Below are positions 16,078 to 24,820 of a stretch of DNA of 64,000 bases, one piece after another. The stretch covers positions 62,001 through 126,000 of the forward strand of contig NZ_KB913032.1 of NCBI RefSeq assembly GCF_000384215.1. Direction: 5' to 3'. Every line of letters starts with the position of its first letter. The first letter of the stretch is position 1. Under the pieces are notes generated by a model. The model saw nothing but the letters and a program-made list of their open reading frames with translations. It was not told where the DNA came from and ran no database searches. The position numbers and the translations under genes were made by a program. Source of the DNA: Amycolatopsis alba DSM 44262 (GTDB lineage: Bacteria > Actinomycetota > Actinomycetes > Mycobacteriales > Pseudonocardiaceae).

Positions 16078-18678
16078 TCAGTCCTTGGCGCGTCTGCCGA
16101 AGAAGGAGCGGCGGCTCACGTACTCGGGGAGGCCGATGCGGCGAAGGATGCCGTCCGTCGCCCCGACCTCCTCGTAGTGTTCCTTCACCCAGTCCGCCGT
16201 GGCCGCCAGTACCGCGGGGCGGCCCTCGATCCGGAGAGCGGTGACGAAGTTCTTGAGGTCGTTGGAGGATCTTCCGGACAAGGTCTTGCCCAGCAGGAGT
16301 CTTCCGACCATCGTCTCGTTCTCGTCGAACAGATAGGACAACTCCTGAGTGATGGCAGGGAATCCCCGTTCCGGGGCGGCCAGCTCGGCGAGCACGGCGT
16401 CCGCGTACTTCTTGCCACGGGGCAGGCTGAGCAGCACCTTGATCAGCGCGGGAAATCTCTCCACCGGATGACCGCGAAGGAACGCGTGCGGGTCATGCCC
16501 TGGCAGGCTGCTCACCACCGACAGGAATTTCGCCTGGCCTGCCCCGACGATGAGGAACATCAGGTACTTCGCGTCAGAGCCGGGCAACGCCTTCAACAAG
16601 GTGGCGAGGCCAGGGCCACTGTTGTTCTCGACGACCCTCTCGAGCACCTGTTCCTTGTAGCGGAGATCGAGGTCTTTGATGACGACCGGAAGCAATTCGG
16701 TCCTGCTCTCGGCCTCCGCGGTGATCCGATCGGCGAATTCCCGCGCGAGAGCGGGATGTGCGGTCACGAGACACTTCAACAACCCGGCCACGTCATGCTG
16801 TTCACGTTCGATCGCCACGCTCAGCACCCGCTGCCGGTCTGCCTCCGCGCACACGACGAGGAACTCGGCGACTTTGGCCACCGGAGCGCGGGCAGCCGTC
16901 TCCTCCAGCAGCTTCTTCGCCAGAACCGGCCAGCCCTCCTCTTTCAGCTCCGTGATGATCTCCTGCATGGAACCGGCGGAGCGGTTCACCATGGCTTGTA
17001 AGCAAAACCGGTGCGCGGCGTCGTCGTGCCCGTGTGCCCGCAACTCGGCGACCAGGGTGATGACACCCTCATCCGGCAGCACCTCCGCCGCCCGTGTCAG
17101 CACGCGTTCGGCGTGCTGCTTCTGACCGGTGTCCCAGAAAGCGAGCGCGATCTCGAGCAAGCGGCTGACCTCGGTCATGCTGTCGATCACCGTCTGCGCC
17201 ACCTTCGCACTGTCCGCCGGACGGCCTGCCTCGGCCATCGCGTGACAGAGCTGGGCCACGACGTCCGGCGCACGCGACGCCATCGCCTCCGCCGAGGCCG
17301 TGTAGAGACCGAACGCAGCCTCTTCCCTACCGACGGACCGCAGTTCGTCGGCCAAGGTGAGCACCGCCGGAGCGGGCAACCTGGTCACCGTGCGCCCGAT
17401 CAGGCTGTCGACCTCCTCACGCAGACCGGCCACCCACAGGGCGTTGACCAGGTCGATCAGTGAGGAACTGGCCTGCGCCGCGTCGAGCGCGGCGTCGAGG
17501 AGCTCGACGAGTTCACCGGCGCGGCCACCTTCCTGGAGCAGGTGAGCCAAGGCCGCCGCGTCACCGACCGGACCGATTCCGGCCCCGTACAACAGAGCAG
17601 CCGCTTCCTCGGAAAGCTCCGTGTCGTGCAAGGCCTCCAGGATCCCCAGCACCTCTTCGGGCGGGCGCCGGGACGCAGCCCTGAGAACCGTCACCATGTC
17701 ATCGCTCGCGCCGGATCGGCGGAGCAGTCCGACGATCGCCGCGACTTCCTGGTCCGGCCGCAAGGCGGCGCAAGCGACGAGAAGCTGCTCGGCGATCTCG
17801 TTCTGCCCGTGCGCTCGCAACGTCTGGACCTCTGCGTAGACGTCGCCGGGACGACGCCGGAGGAACGGCTCGAAACCGGCAGGCGGCCGGGGCAGCGAGC
17901 GGGGCGTGACCGCCGGCCGCTCCACGGTCTTTCGCCCGGCGTTCCATCGGTTGCGCACCAGGGCGATCGCGCTGCCGTCGTTGCGGCTGCGCTGCTGCGG
18001 CACCGGAAAGTGCCGGGCCTGCAGATCGGCCTTCATGTGATGGAACAGCGTCTCCATGTCGAGGAGTTCGGGACCGCCGGGCAGGCCGCGCGTCAGCTTG
18101 TCGACGAGCGCGCCGGTGAACGCGGTGTAGTGCTCCCCCGGCGGCGCCAGTGCCTTGCGGGTCTCGGCCGTCGCGGTCATGACGTAGGTGCCGTCGACCC
18201 TCGCCTGGTCGGCCAGATCGTCGACCGAGCCACCCATACCGCCTTGGAGTGCGCGGCCGCTGTAACAACAGTCCAGCAGTACCACTTTGCCGTAGCAGGA
18301 CAACGCGGTGCCGACGACCTCGCGCCGGATGTCGTCGTACCGGACGGAGCGGTAGAGCCGCTCGTTGTCCGAACCCGGCATCGCCAGATAGAGTTCGAAC
18401 CGGTTGTCGAGCAGACCATGCCCCGCGTAGTAGAACAGCAGCGCGTCGGTCGCTTCCGACGCGGCCCGATGCACGGCCTCCATCACCTCGTCGGCGGACT
18501 CGGGATTGAGCAGCGAGACACAGTGCTCCTCCGGCAGCCCCCACAGCTCCGGGTCGGTCATCGCGCCGTGCAAGGTCGCGATGTTGTTCGCGACCCCCGG
18601 CAACTCTTCGAGCGTCGCGTACTCCGAAACCCCGACCAGTACGGCTCGCGACTTCCGAGGATCGGGAAGTCCGGTCAC
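16078..18678 (-). CDS. Caspase-like protease with helical-repeat tail (EACC1-associated type)
   Basis: An 866-aa protein. Residues 1-245 form a caspase-hemoglobinase fold domain with the catalytic His H87 in YYAGHGLL and the Cys in LLDCCYSG (C138, the Cys directly before the small-residue turn; C137 adjacent). Both catalytic residues are present, so it should be active. Residues 270-866 form a long array of helical hairpins of about 33-36 residues recalling PPR/TPR units (LRAHGQNEIAEQLLVAC, LRSVGREEAAFGLYTAS, LRAHGHDDAAHRFCLQA). GTG start; it overlaps the upstream EACC1-type gene by 4 bp (GTGA). Known context: EACC1-linked effectors are predicted NTP-independent or regulated conflict systems of multicellular bacteria. 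A phage-defence or self-killing role is inference. Confidence 0.88.
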   Translation of the reverse strand: MTGLPDPRKSRAVLVGVSEYATLEELPGVANNIATLHGAMTDPELWGLPEEHCVSLLNPESADEVMEAVHRAASEATDALLFYYAGHGLLDNRFELYLAMPGSDNERLYRSVRYDDIRREVVGTALSCYGKVVLLDCCYSGRALQGGMGGSVDDLADQARVDGTYVMTATAETRKALAPPGEHYTAFTGALVDKLTRGLPGGPELLDMETLFHHMKADLQARHFPVPQQRSRNDGSAIALVRNRWNAGRKTVERPAVTPRSLPRPPAGFEPFLRRRPGDVYAEVQTLRAHGQNEIAEQLLVACAALRPDQEVAAIVGLLRRSGASDDMVTVLRAASRRPPEEVLGILEALHDTELSEEAAALLYGAGIGPVGDAAALAHLLQEGGRAGELVELLDAALDAAQASSSLIDLVNALWVAGLREEVDSLIGRTVTRLPAPAVLTLADELRSVGREEAAFGLYTASAEAMASRAPDVVAQLCHAMAEAGRPADSAKVAQTVIDSMTEVSRLLEIALAFWDTGQKQHAERVLTRAAEVLPDEGVITLVAELRAHGHDDAAHRFCLQAMVNRSAGSMQEIITELKEEGWPVLAKKLLEETAARAPVAKVAEFLVVCAEADRQRVLSVAIEREQHDVAGLLKCLVTAHPALAREFADRITAEAESRTELLPVVIKDLDLRYKEQVLERVVENNSGPGLATLLKALPGSDAKYLMFLIVGAGQAKFLSVVSSLPGHDPHAFLRGHPVERFPALIKVLLSLPRGKKYADAVLAELAAPERGFPAITQELSYLFDENETMVGRLLLGKTLSGRSSNDLKNFVTALRIEGRPAVLAATADWVKEHYEEVGATDGILRRIGLPEYVSRRSFFGRRAKD

Positions 18679-19004
18679 TCGCCGTCGCCCCGCTCCAGCG
18701 GGAGGTCCAGGTTCCGGAGCATGGCGCGTTGCTCGGCGGTCAGTTCACCCTGGATGGTGATCGTGAACGGTGGTGTTTCCTTGCGGGAGCGCAGAAAGTT
18801 GCCCCACGCGATGCCCAGGTTCGCCAGCCCGGTCAGGGAGCCGATGGACATGCAGATGACCTCGAAGACCCCCATCTCCCCCGCGCCGCGCGACCCCGCC
18901 GTGCTGATCGTCGCGGACCGGGCGACGTCCACGTCGTCGCGGAGCCAGCCGTAGAACTCGTTCAGTGCTTGTTCGTCTCCGGCGGCGTTGATCGTCAGCT
19001 CCAC
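18675..19004 (-). CDS. EACC1-type effector-associated constant component
   Basis: A 109-aa protein fitting the EACC1 family (effector-associated constant component 1), small proteins encoded directly before caspase- or trypsin-like effectors in actinobacteria. The pattern is an N-terminal strand (ELTINAAG), a helix with FYGWLRDD, then GEMGVFEVICMSIGSLTGLANLGIAWGNFLRSR (a hydrophobic helix pair ending in Arg), and a last strand FTITIQGE. I place the start at the GTG at 19004, with GAGGGAGG four bases upstream; open sequence before it has no ribosome site. It overlaps the caspase gene by 4 bp, so the two proteins are made together. The likely role is to adapt the effector to a sensor or to the membrane (inference). 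Confidence 0.85.
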   Translation of the reverse strand: MELTINAAGDEQALNEFYGWLRDDVDVARSATISTAGSRGAGEMGVFEVICMSIGSLTGLANLGIAWGNFLRSRKETPPFTITIQGELTAEQRAMLRNLDLPLERGDGE

Positions 19005-19176
19005 GAGACCTCCCTCGAAAGTGATATCCCTAAAGATCGCGACCTCGGCCGAAGGCGTAACAAGAATCCTGTCCTGAGATCTGACCGGTGGTTCCCGTTG
19101 ACCGGCCGGTGACGAAACCCGGATCATGAAAGGCATCCCAGATCCGGTGCGCGGCCGATCCCGAGGGCGGACAACG

Positions 19177-20994
19177 ATGTCATCGCTGATCCATCTCGTG
19201 CTTTGCCTGATTCTGACGGCGATTCCCGTACCGGCGGGGAAACCGGTGACCGCCGCGGCGGTGGTCTGTGTGCTGTCCTGCGACACTCTAGACCCTTCAC
19301 GGGCCCAGCAGGACACCTTTCCGGTTCCGGACAAGCTGCTCGACGGACGCCTGCTCCGGCTGCATGTGTCCGACGCCGACGGGATGGCCTGGGGCAGCAT
19401 CGATCGTGGTGTGACCGGGGATTCGGTCTGGCTCGACCGCTCCTGGGACGGCGGCGCGACGTGGGAAGGACTGCTGGGCAAAGCGAGTATTCCCGGCACT
19501 TGGACCGGAACGCGAACCTTGATGTACAACGTGACCGATCCCGGAAAGCATCGGCGCGGCCTGATCCGCGCGTGCGGGGACGCCGCCGGGGTCGCCTGTA
19601 CGGAGTGGATCCACCCGAAGGTCTGCGATGTCGTCTGCGACGGAACGGCCCAGCCGAACGGGGACACCCAGCCGGTTCCGCCGACGACGTTGTACGGGCG
19701 CACGATCCGCCTGCACGTCGACGGGAACGCGATGGCCTGGGGCACCGTCGAGTCCGGTGCGCGGGGCGACGAGATCTGGCTGGATCGGTCCTGGGACGCG
19801 GGGGTGAGCTGGGCGGGTGGTTCGTCGCTCGGCCGGACGCCGGTGGCCGACGGCGCGAGTACCGGCCGGACGGTGTCGTTCGCGACGCGTGATCCCCGCG
19901 GCCGCCATTACGGCGGCGCCGTCCGCGCGTGTGGCCGTGAAGCCGGTCACCAGGAGGGTTCCTGCACGGCGTGGGCCCGACCGGCGCCCACCCGCGCGCA
20001 AGCCGCGGCCGACGCGCTCCTCTACTCCTACGATCCGTATCCGGGCTGGTGGCCGAGCAGCTGGTGGAACTCGGCGGCGACGCTGACAGCGGTCATCGAC
20101 CACGCCAGGACCACCGGGGACCGCCGCTACGACTGGGTCATCGCGCGCACCTTCGAGCGGAATCGCGGCGTCTTCCCCGCCGGTGAGCGCAGTTCCGACG
20201 CCATCGAGGGAAATTTCGCGAGCCGGGCGATCGACGACAGCGCGTGGTGGGGACTGGCGTGGGTGGCCGCTTACGATCACACCGGTGATCCGCGGTACCT
20301 CTCCATGGCGACCACGATCGCGGCCTACGTGCACCAGTACTGGGATCCGGGGACCTGCGGCGGCGGTGTCTGGTGGGACCGGGAACGGACCTACAAGAAC
20401 GCCGTCACCAGTGGTCTGTACCTGCGGCTCGCGGCTTCCGTTCACCGCCGGACACCGGGCGATTCGGTGTGGCTGCAACGATCCCGGACCGCGGCTGACT
20501 GGTATCTCGCCAGCGGGATGATCAACGCGGCCGGGCTGGTCAACGACGGTCTCACCGGTGACTGCCGCAACAACGGCCAGCAGGTCTGGACCTACAACCA
20601 GGGCCTGGGCATCGGCGGCCTGGTCGAGATCTGGCGTGCCACCGGGGAGGCCCGCTGGCTCGACGCGGCCCGGCGGCTGGCCGACGCGGCTGTCGGCGGC
20701 ACGGTGCTGACCAGGAACGGTGTCCTCACCGAGTCGTGCGACGTCGGCCAGAACTCCTGTGACGACAACCAGAAGCAGTTCAAGGGCATCTTCATGCGGT
20801 TCCTCGCCGATCTGGCCGCCGCGACGGATTCGACGGCGTACCGCGACTACGCGAAGCGGCAGGCAGACTCGCTGTGGGCGTCGGATCGCGATCCGCTGAA
20901 CCGGATCGGGCAGCGCTGGGCGGGCGGGACGCCGAACCAGGCCGACTGGCGGACCCAGGCGAGTGGACTCGGTGCTCTCACGGCCGCGTCCTGA
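19177..20994 (+). CDS. Secreted GH76-type glycosidase with two N-terminal repeats
   Basis: A 605-aa exported protein. After a signal peptide (residues 1-28) come two repeats of about 120 residues (31-150 and 150-270). Each has a Cys pair, PVP..L.GR..RLHV....MAWG, a WLDRSWD block and RACG...C. The C-terminal domain (273-605) fits glycoside hydrolase family 76, (alpha/alpha)6 enzymes acting on alpha-1,6-mannan. It has the paired catalytic Asp at 353-354 in DDSAWWGLAWVAAYD, plus NAVTSGLYLRL and WTYNQGLGIGGLVE. The ATG at 19177 is preferred to that at 19126 because GAGGGCGG precedes it. Likely role: trimming fungal or mycobacterial-type mannan. The repeats are probably binding modules (inference). 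Confidence 0.86.
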   Translation: MSSLIHLVLCLILTAIPVPAGKPVTAAAVVCVLSCDTLDPSRAQQDTFPVPDKLLDGRLLRLHVSDADGMAWGSIDRGVTGDSVWLDRSWDGGATWEGLLGKASIPGTWTGTRTLMYNVTDPGKHRRGLIRACGDAAGVACTEWIHPKVCDVVCDGTAQPNGDTQPVPPTTLYGRTIRLHVDGNAMAWGTVESGARGDEIWLDRSWDAGVSWAGGSSLGRTPVADGASTGRTVSFATRDPRGRHYGGAVRACGREAGHQEGSCTAWARPAPTRAQAAADALLYSYDPYPGWWPSSWWNSAATLTAVIDHARTTGDRRYDWVIARTFERNRGVFPAGERSSDAIEGNFASRAIDDSAWWGLAWVAAYDHTGDPRYLSMATTIAAYVHQYWDPGTCGGGVWWDRERTYKNAVTSGLYLRLAASVHRRTPGDSVWLQRSRTAADWYLASGMINAAGLVNDGLTGDCRNNGQQVWTYNQGLGIGGLVEIWRATGEARWLDAARRLADAAVGGTVLTRNGVLTESCDVGQNSCDDNQKQFKGIFMRFLADLAAATDSTAYRDYAKRQADSLWASDRDPLNRIGQRWAGGTPNQADWRTQASGLGALTAAS

Positions 20995-21030
20995 GTCTCC
21001 TCGCCTTGCGGCGGCCTCTAGATTGAAGGC

Positions 21031-21804
21031 ATGGTTTCCACCGCCGAAAAGGCCACCCGGCTGCAAGAGCTGCACGCCGCCCCCGAACTGCTGCTCGTCG
21101 TCAACGTCTGGGACGCGATCACCGCGAAGGTCGTCGCCGAGACCCCCGGCACCCAGGCGCTCGCCACCCCGAGCCACGGCATCGCCGCCTCCCGCGGCTA
21201 CCCGGACGGCGAGAAGATCCCCCGCGACGAGATGATCGCCGAGGTCGCGCTGATCGTCCGGACGGCGGGAGACCTGCCGGTCACCGCGGACCTGGAAGCG
21301 GGCTACGGCGATCCGGGCGGCACGGTCGCCCGCGCGATCGAGGTCGGCGCGGTCGGCTGCAATCTCGAAGACCAGATGAAGCCACTGGACGAGTCGGTCA
21401 AGGCCGTCGAGGCCGCTGTCGCCGCGGCTCAGTCCGCCGGGATCGACTTCGTGCTCAACGCCCGCACGGACGCCTTCCTCAGGTTGGGTGACGCCGAGGA
21501 GGCGATGGCCGAGGCGATCACCCGTGGCCGCGCGTACCTGGACGCCGGCGCGTCGAACTTCTTCGTGCCAGGCAAACTCGACGAAACCCAGGTCGGCAGG
21601 CTGGTCGAGGCGCTGGGCGAGCGCAAGGTGAACCTGATCGGCCTCCCTGGCTCGATCCCGCTGGCGACCGCGCAGGCGCTGGGTGTCTCACGGGTGTCCT
21701 ACGGGCCGTTCAGCCAGAACGTCGCGCTCACCGCGCTGGCGAAGCTCGCCGAGGACGTCTACGCCGGCGGCGGCCTGCCCGCCGACATGCGCAAGCTGAA
21801 CTGA
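21031..21804 (+). CDS. Isocitrate lyase/PEP-mutase family enzyme
   Basis: A 257-aa TIM-barrel enzyme of the phosphoenolpyruvate mutase / isocitrate lyase superfamily. Visible landmarks are NVWDAITAKVV, the metal-binding strand TADLEAGYGD, NLEDQM and NARTDAFLRL, and the late GLPGSIPLATAQALGVSRVSYGP. Family members cleave or form C-C or C-P bonds of 2-oxo acids; many uncharacterised short members like this occur in actinomycetes. The KKCGH lyase motif of true isocitrate lyase is absent, so the reaction is unknown. It is a single gene followed by a family B palindrome. A TAGATT hexamer lies 9 bp before the ATG, so a leaderless transcript is possible. Confidence 0.85.
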   Translation: MVSTAEKATRLQELHAAPELLLVVNVWDAITAKVVAETPGTQALATPSHGIAASRGYPDGEKIPRDEMIAEVALIVRTAGDLPVTADLEAGYGDPGGTVARAIEVGAVGCNLEDQMKPLDESVKAVEAAVAAAQSAGIDFVLNARTDAFLRLGDAEEAMAEAITRGRAYLDAGASNFFVPGKLDETQVGRLVEALGERKVNLIGLPGSIPLATAQALGVSRVSYGPFSQNVALTALAKLAEDVYAGGGLPADMRKLN

Positions 21805-21812
21805 TCCCCGTG

Positions 21813-21867
21813 GTCCGTGAAGGCCTCCTTGCCTACCCTCAAGGTAGTGAAGGAGGCCTTCACGGAC
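21813..21867. repeat. Family B palindrome, copy 2
   Basis: A 24-bp inverted repeat around a 7-base loop with two mismatched bases near the loop (GCCTAC against GTAGTG). The outer arm GTCCGTGAAGGCCTCCTT is identical to copy 1. It starts 9 bp after the stop of the isocitrate-lyase family gene. Confidence 0.85.
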
Positions 21868-21955
21868 TTGCCCTTGCTGCCTGTTCGCACAGAGATCGTT
21901 GCCTTGGCGGGCTGCTTTCCTGCTCCGCCAAGGGTTTTCGACCAGGATCGTAACC

Positions 21956-23155
21956 ATGACGAAGGCAGCGAGAACCGCCTCGCTCCCCCGGACCGGTATC
22001 GCCGCCCTGCTGGCTTCCGCCGACCTGCCGGGAACCCTCGAACTGCCCGACGGCTCCGTCGTGTCCGTCGGGGTCGGCGAGCCGCGGTACCGGCTGAGGT
22101 TCCGCACGGACGGCGCGCTGCGGACACCGCTCACCGAGCTGGCGATCGGCCAGGCCTTCGTGTCCGGTGACCTCGATGTCGAGGGTGATCTCGGGGCGCT
22201 GTTCGGCGTCCGCACCGCCCTGCGGGAAGAGGTGCCGCTGCGGCAGCGGCTGCGGTTTCTCTACGACTTCGCGCGTTCACCGCTCAAGATGAACAAACAG
22301 GCCGTGTCCGCGCACTACGGCCGGGGCGACGACTTCTACCTGACTTTCATCGACAAGCGATTCCGTTTCTACTCGCAGGGCCTTTTCCAGCAGCCAGGCG
22401 AGACGATCGAGGAAGCGTCCGAACACAAGCTGGAGACCATGTTCGCGGCGCTGGATCTGCAGCCTGGCGACCGGCTGCTCGACATCGGCGGCGGCTGGGG
22501 CGGCGTCACCCAGTACTGCGGCGCGCGCGGCGTGCACGTCACGACGCTCACCATCGCGGAGGACTCGGCCGGGCACATCCGGGCACTGATCGACGACAAC
22601 GATCTCATGGGCGAGGTACTGCTGGAGGACTTCCTCGTCCACCGTCCGGCACAGCCGTACGACCACGCCGTGATCTACGGGGTGATCGAGCACCTCCCGA
22701 ACTATCGGCGCTTCGCCGCGAAGGCATGGGATGTGCTGAAGCCCGGTGGGCGGCTTTATCTCGACGCGTCCGCTTCCGTGCAGAGGTTCTCGGTGAGCGC
22801 GTTCACCCGCGATCACATCTGGGGTGGCACGCACACCTACATGACGCTTCAGGACGTCATCGCCGAAGTGCTGTACCACGGCTTCGAAGTGCTCGACGTG
22901 ACCAGGGAAACCCGCGACTACGAGCTGACGATGCTGGAGTGGGCGAAGCGACTCGACGCGGCGAAGGACGACATCATCGCGCGCTGGGGCGAAGAGACCT
23001 ACCGGGCGTTCCGGCTCTTTCTGTGGGGCGGCACACACGCGTTCAACGTCAACTCCTTGCAGGCCTACCACCTGGTCGCCGAGCGGACCGCCGATCCCGG
23101 CCCCAGGCCGTCGCGCCTCCGCAGGATCGCGGAGTTCCTTTCCGGACTGCGGTGA
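21956..23155 (+). CDS. Cyclopropane-fatty-acyl-phospholipid synthase-type methyltransferase
   Basis: A 399-aa SAM-dependent enzyme. An N-terminal SCP-like region (LELPDGSVVSVGVG) leads into the conserved FVSGDLDVEGDL block. The catalytic domain begins with SAHYGRGDDFYLTFID, includes the SAM motif LLDIGGGWGG, and continues to NYELTMLEWAKRL-like sequence (here DYELTMLEWAKRL). The family adds a methylene group across double bonds of membrane lipids. The start ATG at 21956 has AGGA eight bases upstream; open frame before it overlaps the intergenic palindrome region. A family B palindrome follows 27 bp after the stop. Confidence 0.92.
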   Translation: MTKAARTASLPRTGIAALLASADLPGTLELPDGSVVSVGVGEPRYRLRFRTDGALRTPLTELAIGQAFVSGDLDVEGDLGALFGVRTALREEVPLRQRLRFLYDFARSPLKMNKQAVSAHYGRGDDFYLTFIDKRFRFYSQGLFQQPGETIEEASEHKLETMFAALDLQPGDRLLDIGGGWGGVTQYCGARGVHVTTLTIAEDSAGHIRALIDDNDLMGEVLLEDFLVHRPAQPYDHAVIYGVIEHLPNYRRFAAKAWDVLKPGGRLYLDASASVQRFSVSAFTRDHIWGGTHTYMTLQDVIAEVLYHGFEVLDVTRETRDYELTMLEWAKRLDAAKDDIIARWGEETYRAFRLFLWGGTHAFNVNSLQAYHLVAERTADPGPRPSRLRRIAEFLSGLR

Positions 23156-23182
23156 CCTGCCCCGCGCCTTCCTGCGTTCGAT

Positions 23183-23237
23183 GTCCGTGAAGGACTCCTT
23201 GAGGGACGCTGATTCCCTCAAGGAGTCCTTCACGGAC
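23183..23237. repeat. Family B palindrome, copy 3 (variant arm)
   Basis: A perfect 24-bp inverted repeat with a 7-base loop and core GTGAAGGACTCCTTGAGG. It shares the outer GTCCGTGAAGG with copies 1 and 2 but changes the inner bases on both arms, so pairing is kept while sequence differs. Confidence 0.85.
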
Positions 23238-23295
23238 TTGGCACCGGTCCGAGCCGGGCCCAGGGCCGCGCAGGGTGGCAGATACGGTCGTCGGC

Positions 23296-24693
23296 ATGAA
23301 TCTGCGAGCCGCGGCGGTGCGGCGGAAACCGGTCGCCGACCTGATCGCCGAGAGTGATCACGGCACGCTGAAACGCTCCCTCGGCCTCGGCCAGCTGACC
23401 ATGCTCAGCATCGGCGCGACGCTGGGCAGCGGGATCTTCGTCGTGCTCGGCGAAGCGGTCCCCGTCGCGGGCCCGGCGGTCGTGCTGTCGTTCGTGCTCG
23501 CCGGGGTGACCGCGCTGTTCTCGGCACTTTCCTACGCCGAACTCGCCGGAATGATCCCGGTGTCCGGTTCGTCCTACTCCTACGCGTACGCCACCCTCGG
23601 CGAGCTGGTCGCCTGGGTCTGCGGCTGGTGCCTGGTGCTCGAATACGGCGTCTCGGTGGCGTCGGTCGCCGTCGGCTGGGGTCAGTATCTCAACGAGCTG
23701 CTGCGGCTGACGTTCGGTTTCTCCATCCCGGACGCGTTGAGCCAGCCGCCGGGGTCGGGCGGGATCGTCAACGTCCCGGCCATCGTCGTCGTGCTGCTCG
23801 CCATGGTCCTGCTGCTGTCCGGCGCGAAGGAGAGCGCGCGGGCCAACGCGATCATGGTCGTGATCAAGATCGGCACGCTGGTGCTGTTCTGCGCGATCGC
23901 GTTCTCCGCCGTCCGGGCGGCGAACTTCACCCCGTTCCTGCCGCTCGGCCTGGCCGGGCTGAGTGCCGGGGGCGCGAAACTGTTCTTCTCCTACATCGGT
24001 TTCGACGCGGCCTCCACGGCGGGCGAGGAGGCGAAGAACCCGCAGCATGACCTGCCACGGGCGATCCTGCTTTCGCTCGCCATCGTCACCGTGCTGTACT
24101 GCCTGGTCGCCGTGGCCGCGGTCGGCGCGCTGCCGTGGCAGGAGTTCGACGGCCAGGAAGCCGCGCTCTCGCATGTGCTCGGCGCCGTGTCCGACAACCC
24201 GCTGTGGGCCGGGCTGCTCGCCGTCGGCGCGATCGTGGCGATCTCCAGCGTGGTGCTGACGGTCCTCTACGGACAGACGCGCATCCTGTTCTCGATGTCC
24301 CGCGACGGCATGGTCCCGGCGGCGCTGTCCAAAGTGGACCCCAAAACCGGGACCCCGCGGGTCAACACGCTGGCGGTCTCCGGCTTCGTCGCGACGCTGG
24401 CCGCGTTCATCCCGCTCGGGAAACTGGCCGACGCCACGAGCATCGGCACCCTCTTCGCCTTCGGGCTGGTGAACATCGCCGTCCTGCTGCTGCGACGCCG
24501 TCAGCCGGAGGCCTCCCGTTCGTTCCGCGTGCCGTTCGCGCCGGTCACGCCGATCCTCGGGGTGGTGTGCTGCGGGTACATGATGCTCAGTCTCGACGGC
24601 GCCACCTGGGTCGTCTTCGGCGGCTGGATGGCGCTCGGCCTGCTGATCTACTTCGGCTACGGCATGCGCCGTTCCCGGCTGGCCGCGGAATAG
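23296..24693 (+). CDS. APC-superfamily amino-acid permease
   Basis: A 465-aa transporter with about twelve membrane helices. The first helix carries the unwound substrate motif in SIGATLGSGIFVVLGEAV. Further landmarks are YAELAGMIPVSGSSYSYAYATLGE, FFSYIGFDAASTAGEEAKNP and SRDGMVPAALSKVDPKTGTPRVN, all typical of the cationic amino acid / YfnA-like branch. The ATG at 23296 is taken as start; an in-frame ATG 21 bp earlier is possible, and neither has a clear ribosome site. The substrate is likely an amino acid or polyamine. Transcribed alone. Confidence 0.9.
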   Translation: MNLRAAAVRRKPVADLIAESDHGTLKRSLGLGQLTMLSIGATLGSGIFVVLGEAVPVAGPAVVLSFVLAGVTALFSALSYAELAGMIPVSGSSYSYAYATLGELVAWVCGWCLVLEYGVSVASVAVGWGQYLNELLRLTFGFSIPDALSQPPGSGGIVNVPAIVVVLLAMVLLLSGAKESARANAIMVVIKIGTLVLFCAIAFSAVRAANFTPFLPLGLAGLSAGGAKLFFSYIGFDAASTAGEEAKNPQHDLPRAILLSLAIVTVLYCLVAVAAVGALPWQEFDGQEAALSHVLGAVSDNPLWAGLLAVGAIVAISSVVLTVLYGQTRILFSMSRDGMVPAALSKVDPKTGTPRVNTLAVSGFVATLAAFIPLGKLADATSIGTLFAFGLVNIAVLLLRRRQPEASRSFRVPFAPVTPILGVVCCGYMMLSLDGATWVVFGGWMALGLLIYFGYGMRRSRLAAE

Positions 24694-24820
24694 CCCGTTC
24701 GCCGCCATAATTCCTAGCCTGTCCAGCCGCAGTAGAGGCCGGATCATTGATGAAACGGTGACGATCAGGGGACACTGCGTTCCGACCCACGGAAAACCCC
24801 TACCGTGAACCGAGGTCCCC

